From: Tuctoria greenei
Taxonomy: Eukaryota > Streptophyta > Magnoliopsida > Poales > Poaceae
Direction of reading: 5' to 3'
Length of the DNA stretch: 64,000 nt
Assembly: GCA_036927565.1 (NCBI GenBank)
Contig: JAYESD010000001.1
Coordinates: forward strand, 279,693,560 to 279,757,559
Shown: positions 57,201 through 64,000 of the stretch, piece after piece
Layout of the letters: each line of letters starts with the position of its first letter
Numbering within the stretch: the first letter of the stretch is position 1
The notes under the pieces: model-generated
Database searches by the model: none
What the model was told of the DNA's origin: nothing
What the model saw: the letters and a program-made list of their open reading frames with translations, nothing else
Position numbers and translations under genes: made by a program

Positions 57201-57612
57201 GATGCTTAGTCTGTGTGACTGTGTCTGGACTTGTGATTGTCTGTAAGACTGTTTGTAAACTTTTTTATAAGTTGGGTTGCACTCTTTTTTCCTATCTAGA
57301 GTTTTATCTCACGAGGTGTGAATTTTACCTAGATGGGTTTTTAATGAGACAGCTATTGAACCAGCTCAAATTAATAAAAATTTGTTAATTATATGTTTGT
57401 GTTCAAACAGTAGTGTCGTGTCTGGCACGACCCGAGCATGGTTGAACCCGTCGTGCCGGCCCGGCACGGAAAAATGGTCTCTATGCCGTGCTTGGGCCGC
57501 TGTTTTGACCCGGCAGCACGGCCCGACACGGATAAAGGACCGGGTCACTTCGTGTTGGGCCGTATCTGGGCCGTGCCGGGCTCGGGCCGGGCGGCCCATT
57601 TGGCAATCTATA
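54269..57612 (+). mobile_element. hAT-superfamily DNA transposon (decayed, with termini)
   Basis: Left end TATAGATTGTCAAATGGGC (54269) is the inverted repeat of the right end GCCCATTTGGCAATCTATA (to 57612) with one mismatch. Flanking 8-mers GTGGCGGA and GTTGCGGG agree at six of eight positions; 8 bp is the hAT duplication length. Subterminal regions on both sides are rich in CCGGCACG, CCGAGCACGAC and their complements, as known for Ac-like hATs. The transposase inside is oriented plus. It carries stops and a degraded zinc finger, so it cannot move by itself. Confidence 0.85.
54978..57202 (+). pseudogene. hAT transposase (BED finger, RNase-H-like core, hAT dimerisation domain)
   Basis: One frame runs from ATG 54978 with in-frame stops at 55035, 55566 and 56124, then shifts before the last part (56414-57202). 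BED-type finger near 55210-55350: CHHRGK where C-x2-C is expected (second Cys is Arg), then GTGHLLRHIEKC. Core: ITSDMWYS (first Asp), FFVTLDNASSN (second Asp), HQRCVCHIINLMVK, and VRWNSTYR just after the third stop. The C-terminal dimerisation domain reads WWHEHKMTYHVMSILARDV, PVSTISSESVFSTTGRIIDK, RRRLKPEIVEMLACVKDW. The enzyme would bind the element ends in the nucleus and cut and paste them. It belongs to the Ac-like hAT branch. Confidence 0.88.
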
Positions 57613-58133
57613 GTTGCGGGGTGCGGCTGTGATTCATCGCGTTGCTGCTCACCTGTTGTGGGGACTCGCTGATACGTGACTTTTGAGCTTGTTGATCACA
57701 TGCCTTGTGAATTTTGATGGACAAAACTCACAACTTTGTCTTCTGTAGATTTGTAGAAGTACTGAACAGCCAATAGACACTCGGTATTTCTGTCTTAGAG
57801 AGCTGACTGCATAGTGTTTCAAAGTCTTCAATTAAAACATTCCCAGTCTTCTCGGAGAAGATCCTGATTTTCTAATTCCAAACGCCTTTCGAAATATCAA
57901 CAAGCCAAAAACAGAAAGGAACCAGCTATACACCTTGGACTGAAAAAGAAAATAGTTAGTAACACAAGAACCGTATCTGTTGGTGAAAATATGGAATACC
58001 GCTTCGCGTGTGAATGTGCTAGGCTGCTAGCGTTTCGTCATGGGTTGGATCCTCAACGGGGTGCCGTGCTCGCACGCCCGAAACACACAAGTCATTTCCA
58101 ACTAGTATTATAGAACTGCCAGACAAACAATGC
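57613..58133. other. Intergenic, nothing recognised
   Basis: Start of the low-copy region. The first 8 bp are the right hAT duplication. No ORF, no repeat end and no RNA gene is evident. Confidence 0.5.
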
Positions 58134-58150
58134 AACAGCAGGCAGCCAGA
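58134..58150 (+). repeat. SINE target-site duplication, left copy
   Basis: AACAGCAGGCAGCCAGA, repeated exactly at 58519-58535. Confidence 0.85.
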
Positions 58151-58518
58151 AGGAACTGAGCCTACTAGTTCAGTTGGTTAAAGGTGTGGGTGTACACTCT
58201 GATTATCTAGGTTCGAATGCTCTAGGATGCGAATTTGGATGCCTTTTTTTTCTTAATATAAGACCATTTAGTTTCTCTTAGATTGGTCAAACATTTTTGC
58301 CAAGCACCTGGGATTGCTGCTCGACGGGCTTAGGAATTAATCCTCTTCACTGGCCAACTTCAACTGCTCTATTTTTCTTCTCCTTTTCCCTACCTTCCTG
58401 ACCCCGATCTCTTCTGAGTTTTAGATAAGGTTGTACAGTAAAGTCCATATCTTGTTTGTCAATCTTCTATTTAAATGGAATCCCCGTCCAACGCTGCTCG
58501 GGGGGCTTTTCTAAAAAA
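58151..58518 (+). mobile_element. tRNA-derived SINE
   Basis: 368 bp between two perfect 17-bp repeats. The head has RNA polymerase III boxes: an A-box-like TAGTTCAGTTGGTTAAAGG (about 58168) and a B-box GGTTCGAATGC (about 58211). Downstream is a tRNA-unrelated body, and the end is a short A-run (AAAAAAA) merging into the duplication. These are hallmarks of L1-type retroposition of a SINE. The family was not identified. It sits about 425 bp downstream of the TFIIB-like stop codon, possibly beyond or within its 3' UTR region. Confidence 0.8.
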
Positions 58519-58535
58519 AACAGCAGGCAGCCAGA
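58519..58535 (+). repeat. SINE target-site duplication, right copy
   Basis: Identical to 58134-58150; the first one or two As could also be tail. Confidence 0.85.
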
Positions 58536-58942
58536 CTAACATGGCTGAGTAACATCAGTTTCAGCAACCCGTATCAGGTTGCTTCAATGAACAGATAAGT
58601 TCAAATGATCCGCTTGTACTCTGCCAGTACCAGTTTCCTTAATTAAGTGCCTTGCCAATCATCTGAACGTTCGTCAGGTAGTAACTCGTAGGCACGGGCA
58701 TGTCGTTTCATTCACGGACAACCAGCACCTGCCGCGAGGACATGCAGCTCATGTTTCATCGACTCATCACAAATTGTGATCACTTAGCGAACAACGAATC
58801 AAGCACGGATTCACGAATGATCGGTACTTGGGATCGAGGTCACATGTCTGTCCATGATAGTTGCTAGGAACGCGCGGACAAAGTTCAAGAACGCAGGGCA
58901 CGGCGGCCGAGAGGTCACCAGAAACGCGCCGTGGTCGTAAAA
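58536..58942. other. 3' flank of the TFIIB-like gene
   Basis: No ORF. It should contain the 3' UTR and polyadenylation region of the minus-strand gene; I see no unambiguous AATAAA on that strand. Confidence 0.4.
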
Positions 58943-59869
58943 TTAGCCGAAGAGGAGGTCGACGTGCGGGATGAGGTTCTTGTACGCCTCCTTGATGGTG
59001 CCCTCGGCGACTCCGGTGGCCATGGACACGTCCCGCACGGTCCTGTCGGCGGCCGCGCGCTGCAGGATCATGTAGCTGATGGCGGCGGCGATGGACTCGG
59101 GGTTGCGGCGCACGTCCAGGCCGTCCTCCACCCTCCGCGCGGCCTCCTCCGCGACGCGCATCTCCTGGTTGGACATCCCGAGGCGGGAGCCGAAGCGGCG
59201 CAGGTAGTCAGCGGCGCGAATGACGCCGACGTCCATGATCTGGCCTTTTTCCTCGTCCCCGAGCACCCTCTTGATGAGCGAGGTGAGCCTGCCGATCTCC
59301 TTCTTGGCCGCGAGGCCGGCGCGCGTGGCGGCGGCCAGCTCCTTGAACGTGCGCGGCTTGCCCTCGTAGCGGCACGCGACGTAGAGGCAGGCGGCGAAGA
59401 ACACGTCCCGCTTCTTCCCCACGCGCGGGCACTGCTTGGCCTCGTCCATCCTCTTGTACAGCTCCTTGGCGCGGTCCCTGATGGTGGCGACGAGGCCGAG
59501 GCGCTCGGCCATGTCGGCGATGGCGCCGAACGCCTGAACGAGCGTCGCCCCCGGGTCAGCCGGCTCGCCAACGAGACGCGTCCTCGGGAGCTCGCCGCCT
59601 TTGACCTTGAGGGCGCCGGGGACGACGATGCGGGTGACGAGCGGGGATTCCCCGAGGAAGGGGTCGGTGGGCCCGCCGACGCGGCTGGGGTCGCGGTCTT
59701 CGCCGCCGCCGTCGTCGGCAAAGTTGCGCCACTCGGAGCACTCGTCGATGTAGTGCGCCTCGAGGACGAGCGCGCACTCGGTGCAGATGGTGTCGCCGGT
59801 GGCGTGGTCGAGCACCACCTCCGTCGCGCGGCGGCAGTCCGGGCAGAAGTGCTCCGCGGCGCCGTGCAT
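58943..59869 (-). CDS. TFIIB-like general transcription initiation factor
   Basis: 308 residues without introns, close to the usual plant TFIIB length. Zinc ribbon C9-x2-C12-x16-C29-x2-C32. B-reader/linker region with SEWRNF (45-50), VGGPTDPFLGE and a valine-rich strand. First cyclin fold about 105-190 (KELYKRMDEAK, ACLYVACRYEGKPRTFKELA) and second about 205-300 (RAADYLRRFGSRLGM, NPESIAAAISYMILQ, ATGVAEGTIKEAYKNL). TFIIB bridges TBP-DNA and RNA polymerase II in the nucleus. The sequence departs from canonical TFIIB at many sites, so it may be a lineage paralogue rather than the housekeeping copy. The start is the first ATG after the TATA box at 60049. Very GC-rich. A PPR gene is divergent on the other side of a 570-bp gap. 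Confidence 0.92.
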   Translation of the reverse strand: MHGAAEHFCPDCRRATEVVLDHATGDTICTECALVLEAHYIDECSEWRNFADDGGGEDRDPSRVGGPTDPFLGESPLVTRIVVPGALKVKGGELPRTRLVGEPADPGATLVQAFGAIADMAERLGLVATIRDRAKELYKRMDEAKQCPRVGKKRDVFFAACLYVACRYEGKPRTFKELAAATRAGLAAKKEIGRLTSLIKRVLGDEEKGQIMDVGVIRAADYLRRFGSRLGMSNQEMRVAEEAARRVEDGLDVRRNPESIAAAISYMILQRAAADRTVRDVSMATGVAEGTIKEAYKNLIPHVDLLFG

Positions 59870-60439
59870 GTTGATGGTGCTAGCTTGTGTCTACTCTGCT
59901 CTGGTCTTTCTTCTTCACCAGTCACCACACCTTGCTGGAGAAAGCGAAGCTAGGCGAGGAGGGTCCTGTTCGATTCGATTGCGATTTTGCGATGGCGGCG
60001 GCGCTGCGGAGGTGGGGAACGGCGGGTTCCGGGGAGGGGGTGGGTCTGTATTTATAGACGGGATAGGATGGCGGCGCGGGCCTCGCGTGGTGGGGTCCAT
60101 CGCGGGTGACGAATTACGAATGGGCGTGAGACACGCGTCGGAGTCGTCGAACGGACGTCGCCTCGAGCTCGTCGGTGTTTGGACTCAGACGCGGCGACAT
60201 GCCGTCTGCGTTTCCTTCCATCAAAGGCAATCGGTCGTGACAGGCCATTATGGGCCTACAGAAAGCCCATTAGGCCCACCTTTCTCAACCCCACCGTCAT
60301 CGCCGCCTGGCTGACAGCACCGCTGAGTCAACGAACGGCGTGTTCGCGGGTCGTGTTCGCGGGCGTGAAGCGAAGGGAGTTTACGCTTTATAGCGTCCGG
60401 AAGCGCAAATACCTTTTCCGCCATTCCCTGTCACGCTCA
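59870..60439. promoter_or_regulatory. Divergent intergenic promoter region
   Basis: 570 bp separate the two start codons. The TFIIB side has a clear TATA box. On the PPR side only a weak TTTATAG near 60386 is seen. No TE insertion is visible here. Confidence 0.5.
60049..60056 (-). promoter_or_regulatory. TATA box of TFIIB-like gene
   Basis: On the minus strand TATAAATA in CCGTCTATAAATACAGACC, about 180 bp before the ATG. This gives a 5' UTR of roughly 150 bp. Confidence 0.65.
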
Positions 60440-61756
60440 ATGCCGGCCACCTGCGCGACACGGCGCCGCCGCCGGCCACCGAAGAAGCTCCCCCGGAAGG
60501 CGAAGCCCACACCTGAACCGCACCCCTTCCTCGTCCACCTCAAGTCCCTCCCTTCCCCCGTCGCCGCCGCGGCCGCGCTCCTCTCCGCGCCGCGCCACCT
60601 TCACGACCACCCTTTCGCCTCGTGCGTGCTCTACCGCCTCGCGCGCGCGCGCCTCTTCCCGCTCGTCCTCCCGCTCCTCTCCGCGCTCCGCGCCCGCCGC
60701 GTCCCGCTGCAGCCCGCCGCCTTCGCCGCGCTCATCGACCACCTCGGCGCCGCGGTTCGCCCGGACGCCGCGGCACTCGTGTTCCGCGCCGTCCCGGCGT
60801 TCTGCTCGCACTCCAGCGCCACCTTCCACGCCTTCCTCCACTCCCTCGTGTGCAACGGCCGCGTGGACGACGCGCGGGAGATGCTCCCGCGGGCCCCTGA
60901 GCTCGGCGTCCGGACCAACGCCGTGTCCTACAACATCATCCTCAAGGGAGTCTGCCACCGGGACGGGTTCTCGGGCGCCCGCGCGGTGGTCGATGAAATG
61001 CTCGGACGGGGCGTGCGGCCGACAGTTGTGACGTTCAACACTCTGGTGGCCTCGGCGTGCCGGGAAGGACAGCTCGCCGCGGCGGAGCGTCTCGCGGGCG
61101 AGATGACGCGCCGGGGCGTGGCGCCGAACGCCGTCACCTACGCCCTGCTGATGCGGGGCCTTTGCGACGCCGGGCGGTACGAAGACGCCAAGAAACTTAT
61201 GTTCGACATGGAGTACCGTGGCTGCCAGCCCGAGGCGGCGAACTACGGCGTGCTGATGAGCGCGTGCGCGACGCGCGGGGACGTCGACGGCGTCAGGGGG
61301 CTGCTCTCCGACATGCGCAAGCGGAAGCTGCAGCCCGACGACGCCTGCTACAACGTGCTCATCAAGTGCCTGTGCGACCGCGGCAGGGTCGACGAGGCGC
61401 ACAAGGCGCTGGTCGAGATGCAGCTCAAGGGCACCGCGCCGAGCGCAGCCACGTACCGCGTGCTCCTCGACGGGTGCTGCGAAGCGCGCGAGTTTGAGCT
61501 GGGTCTGCGTGTTTTCAACGGAATGCTAGCGAGCGGTCATTGCCCGCTAGCTCGCACGTTCCGGCGCCTGGCGAGTGGCCTCTGTGAGGACGGCAAGACG
61601 GAGGAAGCTTGCTTCGTCTCGGAGCAGATGACGAAGAGGGGGATGGGGTTGGATGCCGAAGAGGAAGAGCGGCAGTCAGTTGCTCCATGCGTTTGCAGCA
61701 GCAGCAGCACCGCAAGTGAGAACGAGCTGATCGACAGCTTGATACTGTCATCTTAA
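60440..61756 (+). CDS. P-class pentatricopeptide repeat (PPR) protein
   Basis: 438 residues, no introns. Eight consecutive motifs at exact 34-35-residue spacing: about 127-160, 161-195, 196-230, 231-265, 266-300, 301-335, 336-370 and 371-405, each of the form xVTYNxLI...A..L..M...G..P. A further degenerate motif may lie at 92-126. There are no E or DYW domains, so it is P-class: PPRs of this type bind organelle RNA and aid stability, splicing or translation. The N-terminus (MPATCATRRRRRPPKKLPRK) is Arg/Lys-rich and lacks acidic residues, as in mitochondrial or plastid transit peptides. The start is chosen at 60440; the frame stays open upstream to 60179 but without a better ATG and overlapping the promoter. 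The Ser-rich tail after 410 is not a repeat. Confidence 0.9.
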   Translation: MPATCATRRRRRPPKKLPRKAKPTPEPHPFLVHLKSLPSPVAAAAALLSAPRHLHDHPFASCVLYRLARARLFPLVLPLLSALRARRVPLQPAAFAALIDHLGAAVRPDAAALVFRAVPAFCSHSSATFHAFLHSLVCNGRVDDAREMLPRAPELGVRTNAVSYNIILKGVCHRDGFSGARAVVDEMLGRGVRPTVVTFNTLVASACREGQLAAAERLAGEMTRRGVAPNAVTYALLMRGLCDAGRYEDAKKLMFDMEYRGCQPEAANYGVLMSACATRGDVDGVRGLLSDMRKRKLQPDDACYNVLIKCLCDRGRVDEAHKALVEMQLKGTAPSAATYRVLLDGCCEAREFELGLRVFNGMLASGHCPLARTFRRLASGLCEDGKTEEACFVSEQMTKRGMGLDAEEEERQSVAPCVCSSSSTASENELIDSLILSS

Positions 61757-62341
61757 TACTCGATGTTTTGCGACGTTTTGAATTTCTGATGTTGTATATG
61801 TCATTCATGAAGGCTAGCTGTTGCGTATATCAAAAATTATTTATTTAATCCCTCTTATGACTCACAGTGCTGCTGTCAGGCATATCAAAATTGATTACTT
61901 TGTCCTTTCTTATATTGTTTGATTCACATTTCAAAATTGATATACTTCCTTCGTCTCCAAATACTCGTTCAATTGATTGTTCAAAAACAACGACAAATAT
62001 TTGATCATGGAGAAAGTACCATCGAACTATTCGGTGCAGCTTTCTGCTCCAACCATTGAGAAATAATATCAACCGTCTACCAGTGGAAACATGGAGCTGG
62101 AAAAAAAACTAACCGCTTTCTGTTGTGGCGGCAAGCATAACATCCCAAGTGCCAAAATCATGTGCAATAGTGCGACGTGTCTGCTGTCTAGTGCGAGTAG
62201 TGCATCGAGGTAAGAGCAATTGATGCAAGAGATTCAGGAAAGACACTTTTCATACGCATCGATATATAAGAAAAAAAATGCCCAAAAAAAGTTTAGTATC
62301 AAATAGTAGTACAATTTTGCATAAGGCAATCGCCAAATAAC
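61757..62341. other. Intergenic between convergent PPR and DUF212 genes
   Basis: Must contain the 3' UTRs of both genes. It holds the MITE-like element at 61943-62018; otherwise nothing recognised. Confidence 0.5.
61943..62018. mobile_element. Short Stowaway-like MITE remnant
   Basis: TACTTCCTTCGTCTCCAAATACTCG at the left pairs imperfectly with the right end (AAATATTTGATCATGGAGAAAGTA). This resembles the Stowaway terminus CTCCCTCCGT...AAATA with TA duplications. At about 76 bp it is a heavily deleted copy. Confidence 0.45.
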
Positions 62342-63825
62342 TTATATAGATTTTCCAATGACATAGGCAACAGCGCAACCAACAAATGTTCCTGCAAAAA
62401 CCTACAGTAATGGAGAAACATCAATAAAAAAAGTCATTAGTATAAAGTAACTACATAAAAAATCATCACATGTGGCACATTAATGGCAATTGACAAATCA
62501 TTTTCAGATACACACGCGCCTAAATTTACAGACCATGGATCTAAATTAGCCCATAGAAGTAAAATGATTCAGAAAAAAAAAAACAATTGATATAAGAAGG
62601 ATGCAGCTTTCATCATTCGATATTCAAAGGTTACAACAAAACTTGGAAATTGTTTCAAACTACAGTTGGGAATCATCTAAGGACAAGTAACATCTTAACT
62701 TTGTACACATGTATGGTATAGAAAATAATTGATAGAGCTACCTGAAGTGGGCTATGTCCAAGGGGTTCCCGTAGTGGTCTAAAGGTTGAAATAATTGGAT
62801 GTTCTGGCGGGAAATCACCAACTATTTGATTTAACAACTGCAGTCAAAGTTCAAATACAACATTAGAAGATAGGCATTACTAACTCAATGGTACCTTAAT
62901 ATGGAAGAGAGAATGATAACATCATAAAAAAAAGAGGCACTGCTGGTTACTCAAGGAATGCACTGAAATTCCTAACATACCGCAGCTTGGCGACCTGTGT
63001 GAAACCTAATTCCTGATGCATCATACATTACCTGTAAGGAGAAATATTAGTTTAAACATATTCCTAAACAAAGCAACTATACTTGCAGACAAGCACTTAT
63101 GTGAATATGCCTGAAGAACAATCCAACTCTTACATTTTCTTTAAAATAACTAGATGCTTAAAAACTAAATAGTAAAATCTAAAGGTAAGTGTATTAGTGC
63201 ATGCTAGCATGCCAAGCCCCTTCATGGTTCCAGAGGGAGTAGCGGCACAGTCGTACCAGTGGATGTAAGCTAACTGCTACAAAGCTTTGAAATGCAGAAG
63301 GAAAATGCGATAAAAAGAACTTTGTGCAATTGATGAAAGAAAGCCTAGGCATGGAAGTGGATGGTAGTTTAGCACAAGTATCATTAAGGACATGAGTCTT
63401 CATCACAAATTCAGTAGAAAGAATGCCAACAATACTAAGGGACAATCAAACATCCATTTTCTTTCTTAATAAGGGTATGCATGCCCATCCCCAGCTAGAA
63501 AATAACTGATCAAAAATTCATTGGATCAGTATTGAGAAACAGATGATAAAATAAAAACTATCATTGTTATGGAAAGGAAATTGGTGCCGATATCAACAGT
63601 TATGAATAGGAAGGATATCAGGGAATGTGAAATCCACTTGGTTCAGAAGAAAATAAAAAAGTACTTACGACACAAGCAAAAACCAATGCAAGGGCAAACG
63701 CAGAGCTATTCACGCCTTCTTGTTGACCAACTGCCACGGCCAAACTCCCAACTGTTGCAGAAAGAGATGACAAAACTCCAGCTGAACTAAGAAATTTTCT
63801 TGCATCCCATCTCTTCTCTTTTAAC
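62342..63825 (-). CDS. DUF212 / divergent PAP2 family protein, last four exons (5' end beyond window)
   Basis: Four exons on the minus strand with GT-AG introns and continuous phase: 63669-63825, 62981-63031, 62742-62837 and 62342-62401 (stop TAA at 62342-62344). They encode the last 120 residues plus one base of a split codon. Matches to the family: KEKRWDARKFLSSAG, VMYDASGIRFHTGRQAA, LLNQIVGDFPPEHP and PLREPLGHSPLQVFAG. Three hydrophobic segments are visible, consistent with a small membrane protein. Plant members are annotated as acid phosphatase/vanadium haloperoxidase-related, but their activity is not established. Where the family usually has GGMPSSHSA, this protein reads SAGVLSSLSA, without the histidine. 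At least one upstream exon lies to the right of 64000. Confidence 0.88.
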
Positions 63826-64000
63826 CTGCATGTCTAGGATGAATAAATTACAGACATATCAATAGAACAGAACTGCGAATCTAGGCAAACGGCGATTCTG
63901 AATATGGAGTTATAGCCACAGCCTGAATGCCGTATAGGGCAGTCAGAAGCTGGTAGTGTCAACACATGTCAAGGGGTGCAACTGTACAGTGTCGAAACAG
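63826..64000 (-). other. Intron of the DUF212 gene
   Basis: Sequence upstream (on the minus strand) of the 63825 acceptor (CATGCAG). No coding exon was recognised before the window edge. Confidence 0.55.

Noticed and set aside
58161..58235. A functional tRNA gene
   Set aside because: It has A and B box words but no credible acceptor stem, and lies inside a 368-bp unit with 17-bp duplications; it is the head of a SINE.
58931..59953. 340-codon ORF antisense to the TFIIB-like gene
   Set aside because: A by-product of very GC-rich coding DNA; no conserved domain, whereas the opposite strand has a clear TFIIB.
60179..60439. N-terminal extension of the PPR protein
   Set aside because: Open frame but no ATG at its beginning, composition unlike the protein, and overlap with the divergent promoter; the ATG at 60440 gives a typical transit-peptide start.
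60437..61402. 321-codon ORF antisense to the PPR gene
   Set aside because: Arg/Glu/Gly-rich shadow of the PPR repeats, with no domain of its own.

Overview
This is plant nuclear DNA, most likely from a grass (Poaceae). The last 6.4 kb hold GC-rich host genes of the kind common in grasses: an intronless TFIIB-like gene, an intronless pentatricopeptide-repeat (PPR) gene, and the 3' exons of a DUF212 (divergent PAP2) gene. The first 57.6 kb are almost entirely transposable elements of families that dominate large plant genomes. I cannot name the species from sequence alone.

Layout. 1-8027: 3' part of a SIRE/Maximus-type Copia element (Copia A) with decayed pol, an extra ORF in the env-like position, and its 3' LTR. 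8028-15641: a short, pol-less Athila-type Gypsy element (Athila-1). 15642-20956: 3' part of a second SIRE-type Copia (Copia B). The junctions fit Copia A inserted in the 5' LTR of Athila-1, which sits in the RT region of Copia B; the missing halves would lie left of the window. 20957-21389: unclassified CCGG-rich repeat. 21390-52862: an antisense Athila LTR split by a sense Athila element (Athila-2, 21787-51625, TSD atagt). The env-like ORF of Athila-2 is split by a Tekay/Del-type chromovirus (Tekay-1, 26770-47458, TSD gaata). The integrase of Tekay-1 is split by a second copy of the same family (Tekay-2, 33256-43649, TSD acttc). All three target-site duplications are perfect, so the insertion order can be read directly. 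52866-54216: 3' end of a third Copia with a short LTR. 54269-57612: a decayed hAT transposon with recognisable terminal inverted repeats. 57613-64000: gene island, containing a tRNA-derived SINE with a 17-bp duplication, TFIIB-like (minus), PPR (plus), a small Stowaway-like MITE and DUF212 (minus, running off the right edge).

No element looks able to move by itself: every pol or transposase carries stops or frameshifts. The Athila copies lack RT and integrase altogether, so they look like passengers that needed a helper.

The most unusual structure is a short palindrome, CGGACTAGTCCG, with variants whose centre is AA or TT. It recurs about every 20-40 bp in arrays inside the LTRs and untranslated parts of both the Copia elements and the unrelated Tekay Gypsy elements, and even in the Copia gag coding region. 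Flanking words such as TCTCTCTG are shared too. Other points of interest are tandem repetition of the tRNA-Asp primer-binding site at the 3' ends of Athila LTRs, a Tekay pol frame that reads through the polypurine tract into the 3' LTR, and a DUF212 protein lacking the family's usual histidine.
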